A stretch of 64,000 nucleotides of DNA from Halolamina sediminis (GTDB lineage: Archaea; Halobacteriota; Halobacteria; Halobacteriales; Haloferacaceae): NCBI RefSeq assembly GCF_001282785.1, contig NZ_CVUA01000001.1:620001-684000 (forward strand), given 5' to 3'. This document shows positions 36,974 to 46,394 of this stretch, piece by piece; within the stretch, counting starts at the first letter, position 1, and each line of letters begins with the position of its first letter. The notes below the pieces were generated by a model that did not search any database, was not told the origin of the DNA, and was given only the letters and a program-made list of their open reading frames with translations. A program made the position numbers and the translations under genes.

Positions 36974-38296
36974 ATGGGACTCAGGTGTCTGCTCGGACAC
37001 GACTTCGGCGAGCCGGAGACCGAGCGTGAACGCAACGAGGAGGGTAACGAGGTGGTCGTTACCGTCCGGGAGGTCAAGACCTGCGAGCGCTGCGGTGAGA
37101 AGCAGGTAGTCAGCGAGAACAAGGAGATCACGTCGATCGATCAGCTCCGCGACTCGGCTGCCGGCGAGCAGTCCCGAGAGGAGTCGGCCCCGAAAGTCGG
37201 GATCGGAACCGACGCCGAGGAGGAGTGGGGCGACGACGACCCCGCGGCCGGGCAGCCCGAACCGGCGACAGCCGGGACGGAGCCGGAACAGCCCGCCGAG
37301 GAGACGGCCACCGTCGAACCCGACGAGGACCCGATCGAGCGCGGCGTCGCCGACATCATCGAACAGGCCGAGAAGGACGACGACATGCTGGAACAGGCGC
37401 CCGGGGAGCCGGCGGCCGAGCCCGAACCGGCGGCTGATGCGGCTTCCGACGAGTCGGAGCCGGCCGAGAGTGAGGACGACGAGCCGGTCCACCCCGGCCA
37501 GCGCTCGGCGGCGGCCGAGGAGTCCGACGCCCCCGACCCGGCGGAGGACGACGGTGTGATTCTCGACGACGACGCGTCCCCGCCCGAGGAGGGCCGCCAC
37601 CAGTGGGAGGAAGAGGCCAGCCCCGAGGAGGTCCCCGGTGACGAACGGAACGTCGGCGACGCCTCGGCGCCCGAGGAGTCGGAGGAGGACGACGCCGAGA
37701 TCATCGACGCGAGCGATTCGTTCCCGGAACCGTCGTCCGCCGAGCCCTCGTCGGAGCCGTCGACTCCCGAGGACGAATCGCAGCAGTCCTCGACGCCGTC
37801 GGCCGTCGAGTCCGAGGACGCCGAGATCGTGGACGCCGATCCCGAGCCCGCCACGGGCACCTCGGATCCCGCGCCCGAGTCCGGCGTGAGTCAGTCCGAG
37901 GCCGCCGACGCCTCGACCGAGCGCGAGGAGACCGACGAAGGGCACATGCCGTGGCCCGAGGGTCCCGGCGAGGACGAGGGCCACGACGCGACGGCGCCCG
38001 AGGGTGAGCCCGCGGACGTGGACTTCGGCGACTTCGCCCCGGCCGAGGAGCAGTCGAGCGACGCCGAGACCGACCGCGCGAATGGCCACCGGACCGACGA
38101 AGGCGAGTCCAGCGAGCAGTCGACGGCGCCGACCGCGAACGTCGATCTCGAACGGTCGAGCCGCGACGCCGAACTGGAGTATTTCTGCCCCGAGTGCGGG
38201 CTGACCCGCGACGTGGGTACCTCCTCGATGCGGGCCGGCGACATCTGCCCAGAGTGTCACGCTGGGTACATATCGGAACAGCAGAAGGCGGAGTAG
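36974..38296 (+). CDS. Protein with terminal zinc ribbons and a long acidic disordered centre
   Basis: A 440-residue haloarchaeal protein. The N-terminus (about 1-55) has MGLRCLLGHDFGEP and CERCGEKQVVSENKEI, one split zinc site. The C-terminus (about 398-435) has a second, YFCPECGLTRDV...DICPECHAGYI. The 330 residues between are Glu/Asp/Ser/Pro-rich with no predicted fold and include weak repeats such as DDAEIIDA and EDAEIVDA. A zinc-binding scaffold or nucleic-acid-associated role is possible. I recognise it only as a conserved halobacterial family of unknown function. Confidence 0.82.
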   Translation: MGLRCLLGHDFGEPETERERNEEGNEVVVTVREVKTCERCGEKQVVSENKEITSIDQLRDSAAGEQSREESAPKVGIGTDAEEEWGDDDPAAGQPEPATAGTEPEQPAEETATVEPDEDPIERGVADIIEQAEKDDDMLEQAPGEPAAEPEPAADAASDESEPAESEDDEPVHPGQRSAAAEESDAPDPAEDDGVILDDDASPPEEGRHQWEEEASPEEVPGDERNVGDASAPEESEEDDAEIIDASDSFPEPSSAEPSSEPSTPEDESQQSSTPSAVESEDAEIVDADPEPATGTSDPAPESGVSQSEAADASTEREETDEGHMPWPEGPGEDEGHDATAPEGEPADVDFGDFAPAEEQSSDAETDRANGHRTDEGESSEQSTAPTANVDLERSSRDAELEYFCPECGLTRDVGTSSMRAGDICPECHAGYISEQQKAE

Positions 38297-38338
38297 CGAC
38301 CCACAACTCGTAAACCGACCGCTCGCAAACGCCCGGGT

Positions 38339-38719
38339 ATGAAGGAGTACAAGATGCGCCGCGGCGAGACGCTCGAGGAGCGCATCCCGGATATGGAGGC
38401 GACCGTCGAGGAGTACTTCGGCGAGATCACCGACACCGAGGAGTACAAGGGGAGCGACCTCTACGTCGTCGAGAATCCGGACAACCCCGTGTTCGAGCGC
38501 ATCGTCGCCGGGGCGGTGAAGTACTCGGGCAAGAAGGACTGGCTCGGCGTGGAGTTCGAGGAGCGCGACCCCACCGAGCTCGGCCCCGACGAGCTCGAAG
38601 CCGCCGGCGACGCCGTCGACACGAAAAACGAGTTCCTGCTCGAAGCCACCGCGCGTGACGCCAAGTCCCGCCGCGACTCGCTGAAGCGCGAAGTCGAGGA
38701 CGACGCGCCGGACTACTAG
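38339..38719 (+). CDS. DUF5611 family protein
   Basis: A 126-residue acidic cytoplasmic protein starting MKEYKMRRGETLEERIPDME, which I associate with the halobacterial DUF5611 family. It is a single alpha-beta domain with no membrane segment, cysteines or recognised catalytic motif. It follows the zinc-ribbon gene by 42 bases and is probably co-transcribed. Its TAG shares bases with the stop of the convergent SDR gene. Confidence 0.78.
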   Translation: MKEYKMRRGETLEERIPDMEATVEEYFGEITDTEEYKGSDLYVVENPDNPVFERIVAGAVKYSGKKDWLGVEFEERDPTELGPDELEAAGDAVDTKNEFLLEATARDAKSRRDSLKREVEDDAPDY

Positions 38720-39453
38720 ATCTCTTCGGGCAGCCAGCCCCCGTCGATCTCGACGTTCTCACCCGAGACGTAGTCGCTATCGGACCGACAGAAAAACAGC
38801 GCCGCGTTCGCCACGTCCTCGACGGTCGCCCAGCGCCCGCGCGGCGCCTCCTCGGGGAACTCGTCGCTGGTCTCGATCACGTACGGCGACACCGCGTTGA
38901 CCGTAATCCTGTCCTCTTGCGTGTCCGCCGCGAGCATCCGAGTGAACATCAGTACGCCCGTCTTCGCGACGAAGTACGGGAAGTTCGTCGGCCCGACCAG
39001 CGCCTTCTCGCTGCTGGCGTAGCCGACGTTGACGATCCGGCCCCACGCCTGCTCGCGCATCGCGGGCAGCGCGCGGCGTGAACAAAGCATCGTTCCGTTC
39101 AGGTTCGTCTCGATCACGCGGTTCCACGTGTCGAGGTCGATCGCTTCCCAGTGGTCCGGGGCGAAGTCGCCGACGTTGTTCACGAGCACGTCGACCGGCC
39201 CCAGTTCGGCCTCCACCTCCTCGAACAGCGCGTCGACGCTCTCGGGATCGGTCACGTCGCCCTGGACGGTCGTCGCGTCGGCGCCGAACGCCCGCGCGTC
39301 GGCCGCCGTCGTCGCCGCCTCGTCGTCGCTGCTGTAGTAGTGGACCGCCACGTCCGCCCCGGCGTCGGCCAGCGCGAGCGCCAGCCCGCGACCCAGCCCC
39401 GCGGCGCTCCCGGTCACCAGCGCGACCCGCCCGTCGAGATCAGCGTTCTCCAT
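38716..39453 (-). CDS. Short-chain dehydrogenase/reductase (FabG-like)
   Basis: A 245-residue NAD(P)-dependent oxidoreductase. The cofactor motif is VALVTGSAAGLGRGLALALA near the start. NNVGDF is the NAG-like stabilising motif. The catalytic Ser is in NVGYASSEK and the active-site Tyr-Lys in YFVAKTG (YxxxK spacing). The C-terminal SDSDYVSGENVEIDGGW is typical of FabG relatives. The ATG at 39453 starts the conserved domain; the frame runs further upstream without conservation. The substrate is unknown; 3-oxoacyl-thioesters or sugars are possible. Confidence 0.88.
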   Translation of the reverse strand: MENADLDGRVALVTGSAAGLGRGLALALADAGADVAVHYYSSDDEAATTAADARAFGADATTVQGDVTDPESVDALFEEVEAELGPVDVLVNNVGDFAPDHWEAIDLDTWNRVIETNLNGTMLCSRRALPAMREQAWGRIVNVGYASSEKALVGPTNFPYFVAKTGVLMFTRMLAADTQEDRITVNAVSPYVIETSDEFPEEAPRGRWATVEDVANAALFFCRSDSDYVSGENVEIDGGWLPEEI

Positions 39454-39516
39454 AGCGCACCGTTCGTCGCGACCCCCAAGCGGGTTTCGCCCGCCCCTCG
39501 GCCGACCCCGCCGCTT

Positions 39517-40971
39517 ATGGGCACACGTCGCCTCCCAGGAGCCATGCGCAGGCGCGAGGCGCTGTCGCTGCTCGGCGGCGCCGCCCTCCTCTCCGGACGT
39601 GTCGCCGGCCACCCGACGCCGCCGGCTGGCGACCCCGACGGAACGCCGCCGACGCGGACCGACACGGGGTATGGCCCGCTCGCCCGGCTCCCGATCGAGG
39701 GCGCCACCGAGGCGGTCGTCTCCGACGATGGGACGACCGCCTACGTCGCCGCGACGACGGGGTACGCGGTCGTCGACGTCTCCGACCCCGACGAGCCGCG
39801 CGTGCTCGCCGAGCGCCGCGACCCGCTGGCCGACCGCGAGGGGGGGCCGCTCGCCGGAATCTACGACGTGAAACTCTCCGGGGAGACGCTACTGGTCGTC
39901 GGCCCCGCCAACCCCGGGATGAGCGAGCTCTCGGGCGCGCTGTTCGTCGACGTCTCCGACCCCGAATCGCCCGAACGACGGGCGTTCTTCGAGACCGACT
40001 ACCCGATCCACAACGCCGACCTCGACGGCGAGCGGGCGTACCTGACTGCCAACGACGGCGCCGATCGCGGGCTCGCGATCGTCGACGCCGCCGGTGAGCC
40101 GAGCCGTCTCGGCGGCTGGTCGCTCACCGAGCACGACGAGCGCTGGACCGCCGTTCCGCCGCTGCCGCGCACGCTCCACGACGTGTTCGTCCAGGACGGC
40201 GTGGCGTACCTCGCCCACTGGGACGCCGGGACGTGGCTGCTGGACGTGACCGACCCGAGCGCGCCGACGGTGATCGCCCACATCGGTCGCGGACCGAGGA
40301 CGGTCGCCGACGAGTACGAGTCCGGGGCGGACGTCTACGACGGGCTGCCCGGAAACGCACACTACGCCGCGGTCGACGAGGCCGGCGACCTGCTCGCGGT
40401 CGGCCGCGAGGCGTGGGCGACCGAGGAGCGTCCGGAAGGCGGGCCGGGCGGGATCGACCTGTACGACGTGTCCGACCCCTCGGAGCTGATCCACCGCTCG
40501 ACGATCGACCCCCCGCCCACCCCTGACCCGACGCAGGAGGGGACGTGGACGACCGCCCACAACTTCGAGTTCCGGAACGGCATCCTCTACAGCTCGTGGT
40601 ACCGCGGCGGCGTGAAACGCCACGACGTCTCCGACCCGTCGGCGCCGCGGGAGCTGACGTGGTGGGCCGACCGCCCCCACGCGGAGTTCTGGACCGCGCA
40701 GGTCGCCGTCCCCGGATCGACGTTCGTCGCCACCTCGCGGGCGACGCTCGACTCGCCCGCCGCGCTGTACGTCTTCCCCGACGCCGACGGACGGACGCTC
40801 TGGGGGTACGACGACCTCGTGACCCCGACCGCGACGCCGACGAGTGTCGAGACGCCAACCTCGACCGATGCCACCCCCCGCGTCGACGCGCCGGGGTTCG
40901 GGCCGCTGGCAGCGCTTGCGGGCCTCGGGCTGGGCTCGCTCGCGTGGCTGCGCGGCCGAGATCAGACCTGA
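39517..40971 (+). CDS. LVIVD-repeat surface protein with Tat signal and C-terminal sorting anchor
   Basis: A 484-residue exported protein. The N-terminus contains RRREALSLLGGAALLSG, a Tat-like signal. The body has repeated blades of the form VDVSDPDEPRVL, VDVSDPESPERR, LDVTDPSAPTVI, YDVSDPSELIHR and HDVSDPSAPREL, marking an LVIVD/beta-propeller. A Thr/Pro stretch and a C-terminal APGFGPLAALAGLGLGSLAW plus basic tail follow, as in PGF-CTERM proteins processed by archaeosortase. It is probably cell-surface anchored; function unknown. An ATG nine codons in (39544) is an alternative start that would still keep the Tat motif. Confidence 0.8.
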   Translation: MGTRRLPGAMRRREALSLLGGAALLSGRVAGHPTPPAGDPDGTPPTRTDTGYGPLARLPIEGATEAVVSDDGTTAYVAATTGYAVVDVSDPDEPRVLAERRDPLADREGGPLAGIYDVKLSGETLLVVGPANPGMSELSGALFVDVSDPESPERRAFFETDYPIHNADLDGERAYLTANDGADRGLAIVDAAGEPSRLGGWSLTEHDERWTAVPPLPRTLHDVFVQDGVAYLAHWDAGTWLLDVTDPSAPTVIAHIGRGPRTVADEYESGADVYDGLPGNAHYAAVDEAGDLLAVGREAWATEERPEGGPGGIDLYDVSDPSELIHRSTIDPPPTPDPTQEGTWTTAHNFEFRNGILYSSWYRGGVKRHDVSDPSAPRELTWWADRPHAEFWTAQVAVPGSTFVATSRATLDSPAALYVFPDADGRTLWGYDDLVTPTATPTSVETPTSTDATPRVDAPGFGPLAALAGLGLGSLAWLRGRDQT

Positions 40972-41011
40972 GAGAGGTCCGGACTGAGCAGCAGGAACGA
41001 CCGTGACACAG

Positions 41012-41017
41012 TTTTTT
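41012..41017 (+). terminator. Oligo-T tract after the LVIVD-repeat gene
   Basis: TTTTTT in GACACAGTTTTTTCGCG lies 40 bases beyond the stop codon, before the NifU-domain gene, and is a likely transcription end. Confidence 0.45.
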
Positions 41018-41079
41018 CGCGCCCGTCGGCGTGCAGGAAAACCGCAAGCTACCAGTGTCCCCGTCCCGAAAGGGGAACG

Positions 41080-41406
41080 ATGAGCGAGGAGAGCCTGAAA
41101 CAGCGCGTCGAGGACTGGATGACCGGGCAGATGCCCATCATCCAGATGCACGGCGGGCGGAGCGTCGTCCGGGAGGCCGACCCGGAGACGGGCACCGTCA
41201 CTGTCGAGCTCGGGGGGTCCTGTGCCGGCTGCGGGATCAGCGACCTCACCGCACAGAACATCAAACGCGACATGATCGTGGCGTTCGACGAGGTCGACGA
41301 GGTCCACGTGCTGGTCCCCTCCACCGGCGAGCAGGGCGACGCGACCGTCGAGGGCGGCCGGGGTGGTGAGCTCCAGCACGGCACCGAACACCCCAACCAC
41401 TTCTGA
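41080..41406 (+). CDS. NifU C-terminal domain protein (Nfu type)
   Basis: A 108-residue stand-alone Nfu domain, which carries and delivers Fe-S clusters through a CxxC pair. The motif reads [18 protein letters not shown], preceded by the family-like [17 protein letters not shown]. The His-rich C-terminus is short. No isc/suf genes are next to it. The start is ATG at 41080. Confidence 0.88.
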   Translation: MSEESLKQRVEDWMTGQMPIIQMHGGRSVVREADPETGTVTVELGGSCAGCGISDLTAQNIKRDMIVAFDEVDEVHVLVPSTGEQGDATVEGGRGGELQHGTEHPNHF

Positions 41407-41465
41407 GCGCCCGCCAGCGGCTCCCCTCGCGGTGAATTGATACTGGCCCCGTGAGACCGGCCAGT

Positions 41466-41996
41466 ATGAACCGACGACAGTTCCTCCCAGCTACGGGGCT
41501 CGCGGTCGCGGTTCCGGTCGCAGGCTGTGCCGCACCGACCGACGGCACGGAGACACCCGGCCCGCAGCGCGTGACGGTGAACTTCCGCAACGACGGCGAC
41601 CGGAGGCTCGTGTTCACCGCCGCCGTGGTGGCCGAGGGGTTCGGCGGCGTCGAACTCACATACGCCGACGACGAGACGGCGGCGTTCCCCGACGCCGAGA
41701 CGGTCGACGACGTGCCGGCGAAGGCGTGGGAGCAGGCGGTGACGTTCACCCCGCTGGGGGACGCTCAGCGCCGGCAGTTCGGCTCGACGGCCGGCTCGGC
41801 CACCGGGATGGAGTTCCAGCCGATGCCGTACGGCAGCACCGTCGTCACCGCGGTCGCCGATCCCGACGCCGAGCCACCGATGCTGAGCATCGGCTCCGGG
41901 AGCTGCGGGCAAAGCGAAGAAGCGGCGCTCGAGCTGTCCGTCGACGCCGGGGGAGTCGTCCACCAGTCGACCGCCTGTACGGACACGTCGCCGTAA
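41466..41996 (+). CDS. Tat-type lipoprotein, unknown function
   Basis: A 176-residue exported protein with signal NRRQFLPATG and a lipobox ending at Cys21 (PVAGC). The mature part looks all-beta (RVTVNFRNDGDRRLVFTAAV) and contains a C-terminal cysteine pair (GSGSCGQ, STACTDT) that could form a disulfide. I recognise no family. It lies 60 bases after the Nfu gene and converges end to end with the FAU-1 gene, whose stop codon starts at the next base. Confidence 0.72.
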   Translation: MNRRQFLPATGLAVAVPVAGCAAPTDGTETPGPQRVTVNFRNDGDRRLVFTAAVVAEGFGGVELTYADDETAAFPDAETVDDVPAKAWEQAVTFTPLGDAQRRQFGSTAGSATGMEFQPMPYGSTVVTAVADPDAEPPMLSIGSGSCGQSEEAALELSVDAGGVVHQSTACTDTSP

Positions 41997-43427
41997 TCAG
42001 ATCGCACGCTCGATGCCCGCGGCGACGCTGCGTGCCTTCTCTGCCAGTTCCTCGGACACCTCCCCGGCGTCGACCGCCGCGTCGAGCTCGTCGTCGTCGA
42101 CGCGCTCGACCGTGCCGTCGGGCTGTTTGATCACGTCGACGTGGAGGTCGACGTAGCACACCGAGTCCGGGAACAGCTCGACGGGCGTACAGACGTTGAC
42201 GTACGTCCCCTTGTGCTCGCCGTCGGCGCTCCGGTAGGTGGTCGGGTACCACCAGCGCCCCTCGCGGAACTTCGTCTGCGCAGTGTCGCCGGACGCCCGG
42301 CGGGTGCCGAGTGCGTCGTACGTCCCGCCGCCGCTCATCTCCCGCTCGACCGTGAGCTGGTCGCCGTCGCGCTCGACAACCTCGCCCTCGCCGAGCACGA
42401 TCCGCCGCCCCGCGGGCTTCCCGTGGTCGATTCGGACGCGATCCCCCTCGGTCGGCCCGAACTGGTCGGCGACGACGGCGAACGGGAACTCCCCGCCGAG
42501 ATCGTCGCCGCACAGTGCCTCCGCGAAGTCGACGCCCGCGCTGGCAGCCTCGGTGCCGGCCTTGGTCCGGTGGTGGCCCGGCATCGTCGCCGTCACCTCG
42601 CGCCTGCGATCGTCGAGGGCGAAGCGGGACTCGCGGCCGAACCAGACCCACGCCCCTGCTGTGGGTGTCGCGACTTCACGGACCGGCTCGGGGTCGCCGG
42701 CGTCGTCGACGGCCCGATCCAGTTCAGCGGCGCGTTCGTTCGCCCGCTCCAGCGCGTCGCCCAGTGTCCCCATCTCGGCGTCGCGGGCGTCGCGTGCCCA
42801 CTCCAGTCCCCAGCCGTCCGCGGGCTCGGTGTCGAGCAGGTCAGTCAAGCCGGCGAGTTCGCGGCCGGCAGCGTCGTCGCGGCCGGCGACGCGGACGCCC
42901 GAACGCCCGCGGACGAGCGTCGCGAGGCCGGCCTCGACCCGCAGGCCGGTGTCGAGCACCGGGCGGTCGTCGCCCCACGGCGCCGCGGCCCCGACGACCT
43001 GTCCCCGGACTACGTCGCCGTCGTCGATATCGCCATCGACGTTGCGGTACGGGAGAAACCCGTCCCCCCCGCCTAGTTCGACGACCGCGCCGCTGCCGAG
43101 CGTCTCGGTCACGCGGCCGTCGAACACCGCGCCGACGGGGGCGGGGTCGTCCCACGCCAGCGTGTCGATCCCCCTGTCGACGAGCAGTTCCCGAACCGAC
43201 GCGACGGCGTCGGGCTCGCCGGCGACGTTGACGCCCTGTCGGTCCGGCCCGGTCTCGATCGCGGCGTCGTGGTCCGCGGCGGGGAGCTCGGCGTCGAAAC
43301 GCCGCTCGATCGGCGGCGAAGCCTGTACGACACGGTGGCCGGCGTCGAGTAGTACTCGGGTGAGGGCGGTGGCGTAGATCCCCCGGACCCGGACGCTCGA
43401 CGCGCTGCCGGCCGCATCCTCGGTCAT
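41997..43427 (-). CDS. RNase E/G-like protein FAU-1 (DUF402 domain)
   Basis: A 476-residue protein of the archaeal FAU-1 family, described as binding AU-rich RNA and acting as a ribonuclease on rRNA precursors. The N-terminal half contains an S1-like region (APVGAVFDGRVTETLGSGAV, GDVVRGQVV). The C-terminal third is a DUF402 domain with the acidic active-site-like segment VCYVDLHVDVIKQPDGTVER near 415-434. The length and domain order are as expected. The start is ATG at 43427. It lies downstream of sepF on the same strand, about 115 bases away in the antisense direction of travel. Confidence 0.85.
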   Translation of the reverse strand: MTEDAAGSASSVRVRGIYATALTRVLLDAGHRVVQASPPIERRFDAELPAADHDAAIETGPDRQGVNVAGEPDAVASVRELLVDRGIDTLAWDDPAPVGAVFDGRVTETLGSGAVVELGGGDGFLPYRNVDGDIDDGDVVRGQVVGAAAPWGDDRPVLDTGLRVEAGLATLVRGRSGVRVAGRDDAAGRELAGLTDLLDTEPADGWGLEWARDARDAEMGTLGDALERANERAAELDRAVDDAGDPEPVREVATPTAGAWVWFGRESRFALDDRRREVTATMPGHHRTKAGTEAASAGVDFAEALCGDDLGGEFPFAVVADQFGPTEGDRVRIDHGKPAGRRIVLGEGEVVERDGDQLTVEREMSGGGTYDALGTRRASGDTAQTKFREGRWWYPTTYRSADGEHKGTYVNVCTPVELFPDSVCYVDLHVDVIKQPDGTVERVDDDELDAAVDAGEVSEELAEKARSVAAGIERAI

Positions 43428-43541
43428 GGACGGAGGTTCGATCGGGGGGAACAGGTAGGTGACGGTCTCCGGCGGCGCAGTGTCGACCCTGCCGCCGCTC
43501 GCCGTGGTTCTGCAGCGAATCGAGAGAGAAAGGGGAGCGCG

Positions 43542-43898
43542 TTAGTTCAGCTTCTCGCGGGCGATCCCGACGCCGGTAGGGGTGACGACGATCTGATCGT
43601 CGCCCTTCTTCACGATGTCGCCGTCGACCTCGTTAGCGACCTGTCGGAGCTCCTCGACGATACGGTCGCTGGCGGTGTCTGTCGTCGAGTGACGGGTGAT
43701 GTCCGCGATCACGAGGTCGCCGTCGTAGACGGCGTCCTTGATCTCGATCACGTCCTGCTGGCCACCGATCTCGGCGAAGTGGACGCTCATCGTCCCGGCG
43801 GCGCCGGGGCTCTCGAAGTCCTCCTCGAGGTCGAGCGTGGCGTAGTCCTCGGTGCTGCGATCGCCGCCGCCGCCGAGGATCTTACTCATGATTCCCAT
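43542..43898 (-). CDS. sepF: Archaeal cell-division protein SepF
   Basis: A 118-residue SepF that anchors FtsZ to the membrane at mid-cell. The N-terminal GIMSKILGGGG is the short amphipathic/membrane-associated region. The core (about 35-118) contains HFAEIGGQQDVIEIKDAVYD, GDLVIADITRHS and IVVTPTGVGIAREKLN, closely matching characterised haloarchaeal SepF. The start is ATG at 43898. It is divergent from the DUF1028 gene. Confidence 0.92.
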   Translation of the reverse strand: MGIMSKILGGGGDRSTEDYATLDLEEDFESPGAAGTMSVHFAEIGGQQDVIEIKDAVYDGDLVIADITRHSTTDTASDRIVEELRQVANEVDGDIVKKGDDQIVVTPTGVGIAREKLN

Positions 43899-44017
43899 GC
43901 CAGAACGCTCCGGGGCTGCGGCATTAGTTCTTGCGCCGTCCGCTCGCGAGCCGGCGGCGGACCGCCCGTTTCGCCGGGAGAGGACGACTTTTCCCCGCTC
44001 CGGACACAGCGACGCCC

Positions 44018-44734
44018 GTGACCTTCAGCATCTGCGTGCGCGAGGAGTACGAGGACGAGGACGGGAACGAACAGCGGCGGTTCGGCGTCGCCGTCACCAC
44101 GCGGCTGCCCGCGGTGGGGACGCTCTGTCCGTTCGTCTCCGAGAACGGCGCGGTCGCGACACAGAGCCTGGTGAACGTCGAACTCGGGGAGCGCGGAATC
44201 GAGTACATCGACGACGGGCTCGCCGTCGAGGATGCGCTCCAGTCGCTACTGAACGCCGACGACGGCGCCGAGAACCGCCAGCTCCACGGTGTCGACGCCG
44301 AGGGGGCGTTCACGTTCTCCGGCGAGGAGTGTCACGGCTGGTACGGCCACCGCGAGGGCGAGAACTACACCGTCGCGGGCAATCTCCTCACCGGCGAGGC
44401 CGTGATCGAGCGCGTCGCCGAGACGTACGCGGAGTCGGAGCGGGACGCGCCGCTGGCCCAGCGCCTGATCGACGCGCTCGGGGCGGGCTACGCCGAGGGC
44501 GGCGACAAGCGCGAGGAGCTCCACGTCCAGAGCGCCGCGCTGAAGGTACGCAGCACCGAGGACGGCGACGAGCCGTACTACAACGACCTGCGCGTCGACG
44601 CGACGGAGACGCCGATCCAAGAGCTGCGGGAGACGTACCGACTGGCCAGCGACGGGTTCGAGCAGGCCATGGCGCGCTACGAGGAAGCGATGGCGGCCGA
44701 CGATCTCGACGCGGCCGACGAGGACGGGGAGTAG
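44018..44734 (+). CDS. DUF1028 family protein
   Basis: A 238-residue member of the DUF1028 family, which has an Ntn-hydrolase-like fold. Family-typical parts are the N-terminal TFSICVREE, the LPAVGTLCPFVSENGAVATQS and the central YTVAGNLLTGEAVIERVAET. The activity is not known. The start is GTG at 44018; if the enzyme is an Ntn hydrolase, the Thr or Ser just after the start would be the nucleophile (VTFS). A haloarchaeal acidic tail follows the domain. Confidence 0.8.
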   Translation: MTFSICVREEYEDEDGNEQRRFGVAVTTRLPAVGTLCPFVSENGAVATQSLVNVELGERGIEYIDDGLAVEDALQSLLNADDGAENRQLHGVDAEGAFTFSGEECHGWYGHREGENYTVAGNLLTGEAVIERVAETYAESERDAPLAQRLIDALGAGYAEGGDKREELHVQSAALKVRSTEDGDEPYYNDLRVDATETPIQELRETYRLASDGFEQAMARYEEAMAADDLDAADEDGE

Positions 44735-44804
44735 CGGGTCGAACGCTCGGTTCGTCGACTGCCGGCTCCCGGGGTTTGATAGGCGCTCGGGGCTATGCCA
44801 GCCT

Positions 44805-46325
44805 GTGTCTATCGAGGAACCCTCCGAGGACGCACCTGACGCGTACCGCGACCTCATCGAGCAGAACCGACGTATCTCCTACCTCAACGACGCCGGCGGC
44901 GTGCTGGGCTGGGACCAGCAGGTCACCATGCCCGAGGGCGGCGCGCCCGCCCGGTCGAAACAGCTCTCGGCGCTGTCTGCGGTCACCCACGACCTGATGA
45001 CCGACGACGAGTTCGAGGCCGCGCTCGTCGGCGCCGAGGACGCCGCAAACGAGCTCGACGACCGCCAGCAGGCCAACGTCCGCGAGATCCGGCGGAGTTA
45101 CGATCGGACCGCCGACGTGCCCGGCGACCTGGTCGAGGAGCTCTCCGAGGTCCAGAGCGAGAACCAACAGATCTGGCAGGAAGCGAAGGCCGAGAACGAC
45201 TTCGAGCTGTTCGCGCCGCGGCTGGAGACGCTGCGCGACCTTTCGATCGACCGCGCCGAGCACATCAGCCCGGATCAGGCGCCCTACGAGGTGCTGTACG
45301 AGGACGGCCTCCCGTACATCTCCCGGGAGCGGATCCAGGAGATCTTCGACCGACTGAAGACGGAGCTGGTGCCGCTGATCGAGGAGATCGAGCAGCACGG
45401 CGACGAGCTCGCCTCGCCGTACGAGGGCGGAGAGTACGCCGAGGAGAACCAGCGTGCGCTCTCGGAGGCCGCACTCGACGCGATCGGCTACGACCGCGAC
45501 CACGGGCGGCTGGACATCTCCGCCCACCCGTTCACCTCCGGCAACCAGTTTGACGCCCGCGTGACGACGCGATACAAGCCCGGAAATCCGATGGACGCGC
45601 TGACGGCGACGATCCACGAGTACGGCCACGCGAGCTACATGCTCGGGCTGCCGGAGGAGCACTACGGCACGCCGCTGGGGCAGTCGCTCTCCTCGGGCGT
45701 CCACGAGTCACAGAGCCGCTTCTGGGAGAACCACGTCGGCCGCACGAAGCCGTTCTGGGACTTTTTCCTCCCCGAGGTGAAGGAGCACCTCGACGGAGTC
45801 GACGACCTCACCGCACAGGAGGCGTACGAGGCGGTCAACCGCATCTACCCGAACAACCTGATCCGGGTGGAGGCGGACGAACTTACCTACCACCTCCACA
45901 TCATCCTCCGATGTGAGATCGACAGCGCGTTCGTCGCGGGAGAGATCGACGTGGAGGAGATCCCCGAGCTCTGGAACGAGAAGATGGAGGAGTACCTCGG
46001 CGTCACGCCCGACGGCGTCGGCGAGGGCTGCCTGCAGGACATCCACTGGTCCTCGCGGTTCGCGGGGTTCCAAGGGTACACGATCGGCAGCGTGCTGGCG
46101 GCACAGTTGGACGCGGCGATGCGTGACGATCTCTCCGACGTGGACGGGAAGATCCGCAACGGGAACTTCGAGCCGATGCGAGAGTGGATGAACGAGAACG
46201 TCCACAGTCACGGCCGCGCCTACAAGTCCGACGACCTGATCGAGGAGGTGACCGGCGAGCCGCTGACGGCGGATTACTTCCTCGACTACGTGGAGGAGAA
46301 GTTTACGGACCTGTACGGGCTGTAG
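44805..46325 (+). CDS. Carboxypeptidase M32 (Taq type)
   Basis: A 506-residue zinc metallocarboxypeptidase. The zinc motif HEYGH lies at about 271-275, followed by the family segment GTPLGQSLSSGVHESQSRFW. Further motifs are RIYPNNLIRVEADELTYHLH and the C-terminal FEPMREWMNENVHSHGR. M32 enzymes release C-terminal residues from peptides in the cytoplasm. The start is GTG at 44805, about 40 bases after a TATA-like TTTGATAG. Length agrees with the family. Confidence 0.93.
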   Translation: MSIEEPSEDAPDAYRDLIEQNRRISYLNDAGGVLGWDQQVTMPEGGAPARSKQLSALSAVTHDLMTDDEFEAALVGAEDAANELDDRQQANVREIRRSYDRTADVPGDLVEELSEVQSENQQIWQEAKAENDFELFAPRLETLRDLSIDRAEHISPDQAPYEVLYEDGLPYISRERIQEIFDRLKTELVPLIEEIEQHGDELASPYEGGEYAEENQRALSEAALDAIGYDRDHGRLDISAHPFTSGNQFDARVTTRYKPGNPMDALTATIHEYGHASYMLGLPEEHYGTPLGQSLSSGVHESQSRFWENHVGRTKPFWDFFLPEVKEHLDGVDDLTAQEAYEAVNRIYPNNLIRVEADELTYHLHIILRCEIDSAFVAGEIDVEEIPELWNEKMEEYLGVTPDGVGEGCLQDIHWSSRFAGFQGYTIGSVLAAQLDAAMRDDLSDVDGKIRNGNFEPMREWMNENVHSHGRAYKSDDLIEEVTGEPLTADYFLDYVEEKFTDLYGL

Positions 46326-46394
46326 GAGTTCGAGTCTTCCTTTCGGTTTTCAGGCGTTTCTTTGGGTGTGTCGGTGAGCGTGATCGATCGAATA

